Shown: positions 25,970 through 34,441 of the stretch, piece after piece
Layout: each line of letters opens with the position of its first letter
How positions within the stretch are numbered: the first letter of the stretch is position 1
Source of the DNA: Phycisphaerae bacterium
Lineage (GTDB): Bacteria > Planctomycetota > Phycisphaerae > UBA1845
NCBI GenBank assembly: GCA_024102815.1
Contig: JAGFJJ010000076.1
Span: 186,001-250,000, forward strand
DNA length: 64,000 nt
Reading direction: 5' to 3'
Made by a program: the position numbers and the translations under genes
Notes under the pieces: model-generated
Seen by the model: only the letters and a program-made list of their open reading frames with translations
Told to the model about the DNA's origin: nothing
The model's database searches: none

Positions 25970-26029
25970 ATCTGTTTCCTGTTTCCTGTTTCCTGTTGCC
26001 TATTGCCTATTGCCTCCTTCTGTTGCCTG
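25970..26029. repeat. Heptad short tandem repeat (copy 4, longest)
   Basis: Eight nearly perfect 7-nt units: three CTGTTTC, one CTGTTGC, two CTATTGC, then degenerate units, ending 5 nt before the ATG at 26034. It replaces any recognisable ribosome-binding site, which is odd for a gene start. Confidence 0.75.
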
Positions 26030-26033
26030 GCTC

Positions 26034-27089
26034 ATGAACCTCCGCCGTGTGGACAATCCCCCGAATCCCTACGTATCCGCTCATTCCGAGTGGCTCGAGC
26101 CGCCCCCGGCCGCGCGCGTCGAGGTATTCGAGGAGCCCGGCGGGTCCATCCTCTCCTGCAACGACAGCCCCGACCTGCCTTACCGCTGGTCGGTCAATCC
26201 CTATCGCGGATGCCAGCACGCCTGCGCCTACTGCTACGCCCGCCGCACGCACGAATACCTCGGCTGGGGCGCGGGCACGGACTTCGACACGAAGCTCATC
26301 GTCAAACCCAACGCGGCTGAGTTGCTCCGAAAGGCGTTCTCGAAGCGGTCGTGGAAGGGCGAGTCGGTGCACTTCTCCGGGGTGACGGACTGCTATCAGC
26401 CCATCGAAGCGTCCTACGGCCTGACCCGCGCCTGCCTGGAAGTGTGTCTGGAATTCCGCAACCCGGCCTATGTGATCACCAAGGGCTTTCTCGTCGTGCG
26501 CGATGCGGAATTGCTGGCGGAGTTGAATCGCGTCGCCGTGGCGAGAGCGGCGGTAAGCATTCCCTTCGCCGACGCGGATTCGTGCAAGCTGATCGAGCCG
26601 CAGGCGCCGCCGCCGGATCGCCGGTTCGAGATCGTGCGGCGCCTGCGCGAAGCGGGCGTTCCCGTGGGCGTGGTGGTGGCCCCGATCATCCCCGGCCTGT
26701 CGGACAGCGAGATCCCCGAGATTCTCCGTCGCTCGAAGCAGGCTGGAGCGGAGTGGGCCAGCTTTACCGCCCTTCGTCTGCCGGGCAGCGTTGCGGATGT
26801 TTTCATCCGGCGATTGCACGAAGTCATGCCCCTCCGCGCCGAGCGAATACTCAATCGCCTCCGAGATATTCGCGGCGGAAAGCTCAACAACACGCGCTTC
26901 GGTGAGCGCATGCGCGGCGACGGCCCCTATTGGGACAGCATCACCCAGCTCTTTCAGATCGAGCGCGAACGCAACGGGCTTGGGAAGGGCTACGTCGGCG
27001 GCGAAATGTGCGAGGATTCCCTCGAGGAGGATACGCTTGCGCCAAAGCCCGCGCCATGCGATGGACAGTTGCGCCTCGAGTTCGGATAA
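26034..27089 (+). CDS. Radical SAM protein of the PA0069 type
   Basis: About 351 residues. The cluster motif CQHACAYCYAR lies after YRWSVNPYRG, typical of the PA0069/Rv2578c-like radical SAM family. Further family features are THEYLGWGAGTDFDTKL, SGVTDCYQPIE and the C-terminal RGGKLNNTRFGERMRG. The function of the family is not established. The ATG is set at 26034 although no ribosome-binding site is visible because the heptad repeat occupies that position; upstream open frame runs through the repeat. First gene of the operon with aat. Confidence 0.82.
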   Translation: MNLRRVDNPPNPYVSAHSEWLEPPPAARVEVFEEPGGSILSCNDSPDLPYRWSVNPYRGCQHACAYCYARRTHEYLGWGAGTDFDTKLIVKPNAAELLRKAFSKRSWKGESVHFSGVTDCYQPIEASYGLTRACLEVCLEFRNPAYVITKGFLVVRDAELLAELNRVAVARAAVSIPFADADSCKLIEPQAPPPDRRFEIVRRLREAGVPVGVVVAPIIPGLSDSEIPEILRRSKQAGAEWASFTALRLPGSVADVFIRRLHEVMPLRAERILNRLRDIRGGKLNNTRFGERMRGDGPYWDSITQLFQIERERNGLGKGYVGGEMCEDSLEEDTLAPKPAPCDGQLRLEFG

Positions 27090-27104
27090 TTCCGACCGAT
27101 TCCC

Positions 27105-27734
27105 ATGCTCGAGGAGCTTCGTCCCGTCAATCTCCTGAGCGCCTATGCCTGCGGCATCTTTCCCATGGCCGACGAGGAAGGCGTCGTACGCTGGGTTCGC
27201 CCGCGTCGTCGCGCGGTCATTCCGATCGATGATTTCCGCGCGACGCGTTCGCTGCGCGCCAAGGTCCGACAGGGCATATTTGAGGTTGCCGTGGACAATT
27301 CCTTCGGCGAAGTCATGCGGGCCTGCGCGGACCGCCCCGAAGGAACCTGGATTTCCGAGGAGATTATCAACGCCTATGAAGAACTTCATCGACTTGGCTT
27401 CGCCCATAGCGTGGAGTGCCGGCAACGCCAGGAACTTGTGGGCGGACTCTACGGCGTTACGCTGGGCGGGGCGTTCTTCGGCGAGTCGATGTTCCACCGC
27501 GTCACCGACGCCTCGAAGGTCGCCCTGTTTCACCTGGTCGAACGACTTCGGGCGCGTGGCTTCGTCCTGCTCGATGTGCAGTTCATGACCGAACATCTCC
27601 GCCAGTTCGGAACGAAGGAGATTGCCGGCCGCGAATACGAGCGGCGCCTGGGCGCGGCGCTCGAATTGAAGCGGTCGTTCGTCGACGACATGCAGGATTC
27701 ATCCTTGGAGCAATCGCGCGACGATGAGGAATAG
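27105..27734 (+). CDS. aat: Leucyl/phenylalanyl-tRNA-protein transferase
   Basis: 209 residues. Attaches Leu or Phe to N-terminal Arg/Lys of proteins, marking them for ClpS/ClpAP (N-degron pathway). Signature segments: SAYACGIFPMADE near the N-terminus, LVGGLYGVTLGGAFFGESMF, and FVLLDVQFMTEHLRQFG. Starts 16 nt after the radical-SAM gene and ends 4 nt before the MptE-like gene, so it is within an operon. Confidence 0.95.
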   Translation: MLEELRPVNLLSAYACGIFPMADEEGVVRWVRPRRRAVIPIDDFRATRSLRAKVRQGIFEVAVDNSFGEVMRACADRPEGTWISEEIINAYEELHRLGFAHSVECRQRQELVGGLYGVTLGGAFFGESMFHRVTDASKVALFHLVERLRARGFVLLDVQFMTEHLRQFGTKEIAGREYERRLGAALELKRSFVDDMQDSSLEQSRDDEE

Positions 27735-27737
27735 ACG

Positions 27738-29660
27738 ATGACCCAGGCCGCACCCATCGTCGGTAATGAGACCTTCCTGCGCAACCTCCGCGCCCTGTGG
27801 CAGGTCGATCCGCGACTGGCCATGGAGGTCGACGCCGTTGATGACGAAGAGCGATTCCCGCTGGAGGCGGCGCGATCCGGATCGTGGACCCTGTCCCTGG
27901 CGGCGGGGGACGGGCAGCGTGTGTATCTCCACAGCCGGTACGATCCGGTTGGCGAAGCTGAGCGATTCGCGACATCCATCTCCCTCGAAAAGAAATACGT
28001 GTTCGTCGTTTGCGGCTTGGGCCTGGGCTATCACATTTGCGCCTTGTGGCGTCGGCTGGGCAAGGAGGCCGTCGTGGTCTGCGCGGAGCCGTCCATGCGG
28101 ATGATCGCCACGGCATTGGCCTGCACGGACTTGTCCGAGTTGATCGGCAGCGGGCGGCTGATCTTCCTGACGTCGGACGACAAATCCCGCCTTCACGAGC
28201 GATTGGAGCGGTTCAACGCCCTGATGATGCTGGGCGCGCAATTCGTGAACCACGCACCGTCCATTCGACTGGCGCCCGACGATCACCGGGCGATCACGCA
28301 GCAGCTTACGGAGTTCGTCACGTTCACACGGATGACGCTGGCTACGTTGATGGGCAATGCGCGCATCACGTGCAAGAACATCGCCATGAACCTTGCTGCG
28401 TACGTCTCGACGCCTCCGATTGACCTTCTCCGCGATCGTTTCGCGGGGAACCCCGCGGTCGTGATCGCCGCGGGACCGTCCCTGCGCAAGAACATCGACA
28501 AGCTCGCGGGGCTCAAGGGGCGAGCCGTGCTCATTGCCGTGCAGACGACCCTTCGCCCCCTCCTGGAAAGGGGGATCATCCCGGACTTCGCCACGAGCCT
28601 CGATTTTCACGAGATGTCCCGAAAGTTCTTTGAGGGACTGGACGGGTTGGAAGGCGTCCACCTCGTGGCCGAGCCCAAGGCCACGTGGCATGTCATCGAC
28701 GACTACCCCGGACCGGTTTCCCTGCTGGACAACGCCTGGGCACGGCTGGTGCTCGGTGACGCCCTCGGGGCACGCGACGGACTGCGGGCCGGTGCGACCG
28801 TGGCTCACCTGGCGTTCTACCTGGCCGCGTATTTGGGCTGCGATCCGATCGTGTTCGTCGGACAGGACCTGGCCTATACGGGCCACGTGTTCTACATCCC
28901 CGGCGTGGAAATCCACCATGCGTGGCGCAGCGAGTTCAACCGCTTTCAGACCCTCGAACAGAAGGAGTGGGAGCGCATCGTGCGCAACCGGCCCATTCTC
29001 CGCCGCGTGCGCGGCCAGGAAGGCGGCGAGCTTTACACGGACGAGCTGTTGTTCACCTACCTGGAGCAATTCGAGAAGGATGTGGCCCGGACGCCGCGCC
29101 GCGTGATCAACGCCACGGAAGGTGGAGCGATGATCCGCGGAACATCGGCCATGCGTCTTGACGAGGTGGCCGCCCGGTTCTGCCGCGAGCCCATCGACGA
29201 AGATCGATTTGCCTACCGCGAGGAGGCGAACTGGTTCGATGGCACGCGCCTGCCCGAGGCGGCTGGCGAAGTCGACGAGCGCGTTGCCGAGCTCGACGAC
29301 GTGGTCACCGTTTGTGACGAGCTTCTGGTACTGCTGGACGAACTGGAGGGTCTTACGAGCGACCCGCTGCGGTTCAATCGTCGCCTTGTGCGGATCGACG
29401 AGCTGCGCAGCCGCATCCATCACCAGAGTCGAGGCTATCGCATCGTTAATGCCGCTACCCAGGCCGCGGAGTTCCGCCGGTATGCCGCGGACCGGCAACT
29501 CGGCGCCGTGGAATCGACCGGCGTCGAACGGGCCCGGCAGCAGATCGCGCGCGACCGGGAGTTCATCCGCGCCGTGCGCGAGGGAGCGATTGACGTTCGC
29601 GGCGTGCTCAAGGACGCGGCATCGCGCGTGCGGGAGAGGATGAACCACCCATGCGCGTGA
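27738..29660 (+). CDS. MptE/Maf-like (DUF115) protein, probable glycosyltransferase
   Basis: A 640-residue protein of the 6-hydroxymethylpterin-pyrophosphokinase-MptE-like / motility-associated-factor family. The conserved core is seen in PAVVIAAGPSLRKNIDKL, VLIAVQTTLRPLLERGIIPDF and DPIVFVGQDLAYTG. In flagellated bacteria Maf proteins transfer nonulosonic acids to flagellin. The overlap of its 3' end with a cytidylyltransferase-like gene fits sugar modification of a surface protein. No flagellin or flagellar gene lies in the window. The C-terminal about 180 residues are helical and specific. Confidence 0.8.
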   Translation: MTQAAPIVGNETFLRNLRALWQVDPRLAMEVDAVDDEERFPLEAARSGSWTLSLAAGDGQRVYLHSRYDPVGEAERFATSISLEKKYVFVVCGLGLGYHICALWRRLGKEAVVVCAEPSMRMIATALACTDLSELIGSGRLIFLTSDDKSRLHERLERFNALMMLGAQFVNHAPSIRLAPDDHRAITQQLTEFVTFTRMTLATLMGNARITCKNIAMNLAAYVSTPPIDLLRDRFAGNPAVVIAAGPSLRKNIDKLAGLKGRAVLIAVQTTLRPLLERGIIPDFATSLDFHEMSRKFFEGLDGLEGVHLVAEPKATWHVIDDYPGPVSLLDNAWARLVLGDALGARDGLRAGATVAHLAFYLAAYLGCDPIVFVGQDLAYTGHVFYIPGVEIHHAWRSEFNRFQTLEQKEWERIVRNRPILRRVRGQEGGELYTDELLFTYLEQFEKDVARTPRRVINATEGGAMIRGTSAMRLDEVAARFCREPIDEDRFAYREEANWFDGTRLPEAAGEVDERVAELDDVVTVCDELLVLLDELEGLTSDPLRFNRRLVRIDELRSRIHHQSRGYRIVNAATQAAEFRRYAADRQLGAVESTGVERARQQIARDREFIRAVREGAIDVRGVLKDAASRVRERMNHPCA

Positions 29661-31303
29661 TCGCCGTGGTACAGGCCGATCTGGAGCAGTCTCCGCTGGG
29701 CACGCGAAGCCGGCTTGGAGAGCCGCTGGGTGGCATTCCCGTGTTGCGCCGAACCGTGCATCGCCTCCGGCGCTGCCAGTGCATTGAGAAAGTCGTGGTG
29801 ATCGCACCCCCGGCACAGTTGGACGCGACGCGCGCGTTGGTGGCGGGATCGAGTGTCACGGTTCAGGTGAATGAAGCGCCGCCGCCGTCGTGGCTGCATC
29901 TGGTGCGTGTCGGGCGCAAGTGGTCGCTTGACGGCTGGCGCGGCGGAATCGGCGGAACAACCTCGTTCGATGAACATGCCGATCCGCGGGCACTGGCCGC
30001 CGTGCTGATCGATCATCCGGCCGATGCGCTGCTCAGTGTCAATGCGGCGTCGGCCGTTCTCGCCCCGGAACTGACCGACCGGATGATTCGGCAGATGGGC
30101 GAAGCCGAAGGCACGCTTGACGTCGTCTTCACGCAGGCGCCGCCGGGATTGGCCGGTGTCGTTCTGCGAGCGTCCCTGGTCCACGAGCTCGCGGAAAAGA
30201 ACGTGCCTCTCGGCTGGGTATTTGCCTACCAGCCGGCTGCCCCGCAGAAGGACGTGCTATTCCTGCCGTGTCTGTGCGAAGTTCCCGCGGACCTTCGTTA
30301 CGCGACGGGTCGCTGCGCGGCCGATACCGATCGCTCGTTCGAAAGGTTGATTCGCCTGCTCGACGCACACGCCGAGCCGGATGCTTCCACCGTGGCACGG
30401 TTTCTCCTGAAGGAAGAGGCCGAGCGGGTCGAGACCCTCCCGCTGGAAGTGGAGATCGAGCTGACCACGGAAGATCCCTATCCCGAGGCGCTGCTGCATC
30501 CGCGCGGCGCGCGAGTCCCGCGTCGCGGCCCGATCGATCCGTCATGGGTAGGACGCCTGGTGGACGAGCTCGTGGCACATGACGACGCGCTTGTCGTGCT
30601 TGGCGGATTCGGCGACCCCCTGCGCCATCCGCACCTTGGCGATGTCCTGGAGGCCTGTCGTGCTCCACGCGACGGTCGGACGCTCTTCGGTCTGGCCGTT
30701 CGTACGACGGGCGTCGACCTTTCGGATGAGGCCATCAGCGTGTTGATGCAGGGCGAGGTGGATGTGCTCAATGTCGTTCTCGATGCCTGGTCACCGGAGC
30801 TCTACGGTCGGCTCTGGTCGCCTGGCAACCCGTCGTACGCGAGCCTGCCGGCCGTGCGCGATCGACTCGAACGCCTGCAGGCGGCGGCGTTCGAACGCGG
30901 CTCGCCCCGGCCGGTGATTGTCCCCGAATTCACCAAGGCAAGGGAGAACGCCCACGAGTTGGACACGTTCTTCGACGGTTGGATAAGACGATTCGGGGCG
31001 GTCGTGGTTCGCGGATACAGTGATCGGGCCGGACAGCTCGACGATCGCCGCGTCGCGGACATGACCCCGCCCCAGCGGACCTCTTGCCGAAGACTGGCGA
31101 GGCGATGCGTGGTGCTGGCAGATGGCCGTGTGGTTCCCTGTGATGAGGATTTCCTTGGAGAAATGTCGATGGGGTCGATCGGAGCGGCGGACTTGCGCTC
31201 GATATGGCAAGGTGGGCACTATGGTACATTACGCAATGCTCATGGCTCGACGGGGAAACTGAATGACCGATGTTCAGTATGCCGCGAATGGCACAGGCCG
31301 TAA
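29651..31303 (+). CDS. Cytidylyltransferase-like / degenerate radical SAM-SPASM fusion
   Basis: A 550-residue protein overlapping the previous gene by 10 nt. The N-terminal about 240 residues look like a sugar nucleotidyltransferase (SpsF/NeuA type): MRVIAVVQADLEQSPLGTR, GGIPVLRRTVHRL, KVVVIAP. The middle has the shape of a radical SAM barrel (VEIELTTEDPYPEALL, VLGGFGDPLRHPHLGDVLEA) but no CxxxCxxC. The C-terminus is a SPASM-type cysteine region (CRRLARRCVVLADGRVVPCDEDF, CSVCREWH). So the radical cluster seems lost while the auxiliary-cluster region is kept. It probably works with the MptE/Maf-like protein in surface glycosylation. Confidence 0.7.
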   Translation: MRVIAVVQADLEQSPLGTRSRLGEPLGGIPVLRRTVHRLRRCQCIEKVVVIAPPAQLDATRALVAGSSVTVQVNEAPPPSWLHLVRVGRKWSLDGWRGGIGGTTSFDEHADPRALAAVLIDHPADALLSVNAASAVLAPELTDRMIRQMGEAEGTLDVVFTQAPPGLAGVVLRASLVHELAEKNVPLGWVFAYQPAAPQKDVLFLPCLCEVPADLRYATGRCAADTDRSFERLIRLLDAHAEPDASTVARFLLKEEAERVETLPLEVEIELTTEDPYPEALLHPRGARVPRRGPIDPSWVGRLVDELVAHDDALVVLGGFGDPLRHPHLGDVLEACRAPRDGRTLFGLAVRTTGVDLSDEAISVLMQGEVDVLNVVLDAWSPELYGRLWSPGNPSYASLPAVRDRLERLQAAAFERGSPRPVIVPEFTKARENAHELDTFFDGWIRRFGAVVVRGYSDRAGQLDDRRVADMTPPQRTSCRRLARRCVVLADGRVVPCDEDFLGEMSMGSIGAADLRSIWQGGHYGTLRNAHGSTGKLNDRCSVCREWHRP

Positions 31304-31491
31304 TCGCTGAGGCATACGGAGGAATAGAATCAGAAATGAAAAAAAAGTGGCGACGGCACAAGCGCGGTCGGGGATTGACTGTTGCGCCTGCACCGTCACC
31401 AATTGGTATGGTAACAGGGATGTCCATCAATGGCAAACTTCTACTCTAGAAGACATTGTGGCGTTGTGCAGCGCACCGATCAATAGGGGTA

Positions 31492-31520
31492 TTCACGCAA
31501 GACACGTCCCGTCATACAAT
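31492..31520 (+). promoter_or_regulatory. Probable promoter of the SRP RNA
   Basis: -35 TTCACG (31492-31497), 17-nt spacer and -10 TACAAT (31515-31520). Transcription would start near 31527, about 55 nt before the mature SRP RNA, so the 5' end would need processing. A TTGACG at 31526 has no good -10 partner. Confidence 0.45.
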
Positions 31521-31581
31521 TCCATTTGACGCGCGCCGCGTGATTCGGTTGTGCTGCGATCGGACACGTCCGGCGTTTCTT

Positions 31582-31682
31582 GACGGCCAGGTCCCATGCA
31601 GTGGGCGGGCCGGACAACGGGTCAGGCTGGAGACAGAGCAGCTCACCCGGTTCACTCAGGTGCCGTGGTCAACCTGGTCGTC
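31582..31682 (+). ncRNA. ffs: Signal recognition particle RNA (4.5S type)
   Basis: A 101-nt hairpin RNA. The ends pair over 11 bp (GACGGCCAGGT with ACCTGGTCGTC, one wobble). The apical part is the conserved Ffh-binding domain IV: GTCAGG-CTG-GAGA-CAG-AGCAGC, with a GNRA tetraloop and the asymmetric/symmetric loops CAGG/AGCAG. It lies 34 nt before dnaX, the same order (SRP RNA, dnaX, ybaB, recR) as in Bacillus and many other bacteria. With Ffh it targets membrane and secreted proteins co-translationally. Confidence 0.85.
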
Positions 31683-31716
31683 AAGAAGCGCCGGACGGGG
31701 GCATTAGAGGTGAAGG

Positions 31717-33252
31717 ATGGCCTATCGCGTTCTGGCGAGAACTTATCGCAGTACCGGGTTTGACGACATCGTCGGTCAGGAGGGCATCGCCACCACCCTG
31801 ACAAATGCGGTGGCGTCCGGACGGATCCATCACGGCTACCTCTTTACGGGAACGCGCGGCGTCGGCAAAACATCGACCGCCCGTGTGCTTGCCAAAGCCC
31901 TGAACTGCCTCGCTTCTGAAGCGCCGACCGTTCATCCCTGTTTGAAGTGCGAGTCGTGTCGGGCGATCGCCGAAGGCGAAGACGTGGACGTGGTCGAGAT
32001 TGACGCGGCCAGCAACACCGGCGTGGATAATATCCGGGATCTTCGGAACAATGCGGCATTCCGGCCCGCCCGTTCGCGCTTCAAAATCTACATCATCGAC
32101 GAAGTCCACATGCTCAGTACAGGAGCGTTTAATGCGCTGCTGAAAACGCTGGAGGAGCCTCCCGAGCACGTCAAGTTCATTCTGGCCACAACGGAACCCG
32201 AGAAGGTTCCGCTGACCATACAGAGCCGCTGCCAGCGGTTCGACTTTCGGGCGATCGATGCCGATCGAATCGCCGCGCATCTGGGCGACATTCTGACCAA
32301 GGAGGGAATTGAAGCGGATGATGCAGTGATTCGACGTGTGGCGCGACTGGCCAACGGCTCGATGCGCGATGCGCTTTCGCTGCTCGATAAGCTCCTCTCG
32401 TACGGGGCGGGGCGGATCACGTCGGAAATTGCCGAGGAAGTGATGCCGCCGCCGCACGACGAGTTGGCCGCGGCGGTGATCGATGCCGTGGCGGCGCGCG
32501 ACGCAGGCGCAGCGCTGGCGTCGCTGGATCGCGCCCTGCAATCGGGCCGGACGGTGGATCGCTTCTGCGATCATCTTGTGGAGCACCTGCGCACGCTGAT
32601 GCTGCTCAACGTGTGCGGACCGGAGACAGAGCTTGTCGACGTGTCGGGACCGATGCGCCCGGCGCTGGTCGAGCAGAGTCGCGGGTTCGACGCGCCGACG
32701 TACGTGTACATGATTGCCCTCCTGGAAGAGCTTCGCCGCGCGGTCCGTTACAGCGGGGCGGCGCGGGCGTTGGCGGACGCGACGGTCGTCCGGCTGGCCA
32801 TGAGTCATCAGTTCAGCAGTCTGAGTGAACTGCTCGAATCGCTCGACGGGGAGACGAACGCGTCGACAGGGTCGAAGGCGACCGCGTCGGGGCCGGCGGC
32901 GGCTTCCTCTTCCGGTCCGTCAACCGCGGCAAAAAAAAAAGAACCTGACCGTCTAGCACCCCGAGCGTCGCTGCTTAACGAGGCGTCGGCCCAACGAGGC
33001 GCCGTGCCAGGCGCCGCGGATCCTTCGCCGGAATTATTGTCTCAGGAGTCGCAAGCCCGGCGGCATCGAAGCGTGTCCCCTGAACTTTGGGAGCGCGCCG
33101 CCCGCGATCCGTTCGTGCAGCGCGTTCGTGAGGCGGTTCAGGGAACGCTCATGGACATTCGGCCCGTGCCGCGGGTGGGAGACGGTGTGGTTGCACGTGC
33201 CGAAGAGGTCGAAGAGACTGCGCTGGAGGAAGGTAATACGGAATCGGCCTGA
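31717..33252 (+). CDS. dnaX: DNA polymerase III subunits tau/gamma
   Basis: 511 residues. Clamp-loader AAA+ domain with Walker A FTGTRGVGKTSTAR, a zinc module (CLKCESC), Walker B IIDEVHMLS and sensor-1 ILATTEPEKVP. Domain III follows, then a low-complexity linker and a C-terminal part for tau function. In the linker a run of ten A followed by G (32931-32941) encodes K406-K408. A -1 shift there meets TGA at 32946-32948, and the +1 frame meets TAG a few codons later. Programmed frameshifting or transcriptional slippage would therefore give a gamma-like product of about 410 residues. First gene of the dnaX-ybaB-recR cluster. Confidence 0.96.
   Translation: MAYRVLARTYRSTGFDDIVGQEGIATTLTNAVASGRIHHGYLFTGTRGVGKTSTARVLAKALNCLASEAPTVHPCLKCESCRAIAEGEDVDVVEIDAASNTGVDNIRDLRNNAAFRPARSRFKIYIIDEVHMLSTGAFNALLKTLEEPPEHVKFILATTEPEKVPLTIQSRCQRFDFRAIDADRIAAHLGDILTKEGIEADDAVIRRVARLANGSMRDALSLLDKLLSYGAGRITSEIAEEVMPPPHDELAAAVIDAVAARDAGAALASLDRALQSGRTVDRFCDHLVEHLRTLMLLNVCGPETELVDVSGPMRPALVEQSRGFDAPTYVYMIALLEELRRAVRYSGAARALADATVVRLAMSHQFSSLSELLESLDGETNASTGSKATASGPAAASSSGPSTAAKKKEPDRLAPRASLLNEASAQRGAVPGAADPSPELLSQESQARRHRSVSPELWERAARDPFVQRVREAVQGTLMDIRPVPRVGDGVVARAEEVEETALEEGNTESA
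32931..32941 (+). promoter_or_regulatory. A10-G slippage / frameshift site in dnaX
   Basis: Ten consecutive A and a G at the junction of the clamp-loader core and the tau-specific part. Both alternative frames stop within a few codons. E. coli dnaX uses A-AAA-AAG for -1 frameshifting, and Thermus dnaX uses transcriptional slippage on an A run, so either mechanism is plausible here. Confidence 0.7.
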
Positions 33253-33279
33253 CGGTCGGTCAACAACGAAGGAGTCGCC

Positions 33280-33621
33280 ATGTTCGGCGGAATCGGGAAC
33301 CTGACCAATATCTTACGATCGGCGAAGGAGATCCAGGCGGGAATGGCCCGTCTGCAGGAAGAACTGGGAACGCGCCGGTACGAGGGCATCGCGGGCGGAG
33401 GGATGGTCCGGGCCGTGGTCGATGGGCGTTGTTCACTCGTCGACGTCAAAATCGATCCGGAGGCGACCAAGGATGTGGAGTTGCTGGAGGACCTGGTCAA
33501 GTCGGCGGTGGGTCTGGCGGTGATCAAAGCTCAGGATGCCCTGAAGGAAGAGATGGCCCAGATGTCCGGCGGGCTGAACATCCCCGGACTGAGCGGTCTG
33601 CTGGGCGGCAGCCAGCCTTAA
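33280..33621 (+). CDS. ybaB: YbaB/EbfC nucleoid-associated protein
   Basis: 113 residues. Matches the YbaB/EbfC family of small dimeric DNA-binding proteins (an N-terminal helix with LRSAKEIQAGMARLQEEL, then GGGMVRAVVDGRCSLVDVKIDPEA, then LLEDLVKSAVGLAVIKAQ). Gly/Leu-rich C-terminal tail. It lies between dnaX and recR, the standard order. Confidence 0.94.
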   Translation: MFGGIGNLTNILRSAKEIQAGMARLQEELGTRRYEGIAGGGMVRAVVDGRCSLVDVKIDPEATKDVELLEDLVKSAVGLAVIKAQDALKEEMAQMSGGLNIPGLSGLLGGSQP

Positions 33622-33632
33622 GCCGATATCGC

Positions 33633-34235
33633 ATGAACGCAGATTCGATCGAATCTCTCGCCCGCCTCAAGAACCAGCTCCAACAGCTTCCGGGCATCGG
33701 GCCGCGCAGTGCGGAGCGGCTGGCCTTCCACGTTCTCCGCGAGCCCCGCGACTTCGCGGCCTCGCTTGCCCAGGCCCTGCTCGACGTGAAGGACCGCATC
33801 ATTCATTGCCGGGTCTGCTTCAACCTCACTGAATCGGATCCCTGCCGCATCTGTTCCGATCCGACCCGCGATCATGGCGAGATATGGGTCGTGGAGCAGC
33901 CCAAGGACGTCATCGTGCTGGAATCTTCGGGCGCCATACGGGGCGTCTACCATGTGCTGATGGGACACATCTCTCCGTTGGAGGGAATCGATCCGGATCA
34001 TCTGACGATTGGCTCGCTCGTCGACCGTGTGAAGAACGGCGGCGTGCGCGAGGTGGTCCTGGCGATGAATCCCACCATCGAGGGTGATGGCACGGCCTTG
34101 CACATCCAGAGTCTGCTGGCGGACAGCGACGTGCGGATCACGCGTCCGGCCCGGGGGTTGGCGGTGGGCTCGCAGCTTGAATACGCCACGCCCGGAATGA
34201 TCGAATCCGCCATTCGCGGACGGTCGAGCATGTAG
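33633..34235 (+). CDS. recR: Recombination mediator RecR
   Basis: A 200-residue RecR. Helix-hairpin-helix LQQLPGIGPRSAERLAFH at the N-terminus. The zinc finger is CRVCFNLTESDPCRIC, and the TOPRIM domain shows WVVEQPKDVIVLE and AMNPTIEGDGTALHI. With RecF/RecO it loads RecA on gapped DNA. The ATG is 12 nt after the ybaB stop. Confidence 0.96.
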   Translation: MNADSIESLARLKNQLQQLPGIGPRSAERLAFHVLREPRDFAASLAQALLDVKDRIIHCRVCFNLTESDPCRICSDPTRDHGEIWVVEQPKDVIVLESSGAIRGVYHVLMGHISPLEGIDPDHLTIGSLVDRVKNGGVREVVLAMNPTIEGDGTALHIQSLLADSDVRITRPARGLAVGSQLEYATPGMIESAIRGRSSM

Positions 34236-34316
34236 TGGCCCGAAGATTCGAACGAATAACGGTGCCCATGAGGCGAAATCACGTATCGCGCGATGTATTC
34301 TGCCGTCATCCTGTGA

Positions 34317-34322
34317 TATAAT
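34317..34322 (+). promoter_or_regulatory. -10 element of a possible rpoN promoter
   Basis: A perfect TATAAT, 120 nt before rpoN. The -35 region (TGTATT at 17 nt) is poor. Confidence 0.3.
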
Positions 34323-34441
34323 CCGGCGGGATCGGGCGCCCACCTTGTTTGCCGGAGCGTCGCGGATCCGGGGAACATGGCGGCCAGAGGTCCCAGCGTA
34401 CCGTGATTCGCTGGGTCTTATTACCGGTCGCTACCGATGTC

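Noticed and set aside
25970..26029. CRISPR array
   Set aside because: Units are 7 nt, degenerate and without spacers; no cas genes nearby.
26007..27596. 529-codon minus-strand frame opposite the radical-SAM and aat genes
   Set aside because: It spans two recognisable plus-strand genes and their gap; no protein family character.
27699..29816. 705-codon open frame on the minus strand opposite the MptE/Maf-like gene
   Set aside because: It is the antisense shadow of a real gene in GC-rich DNA; its translation has no domain or start signal, while the plus strand has clear family motifs.
31526..31554. TTGACG as the -35 of the SRP RNA promoter
   Set aside because: The hexamer 17 nt downstream (TTGTGC) is a poor -10; TTCACG-N17-TACAAT just upstream is better.
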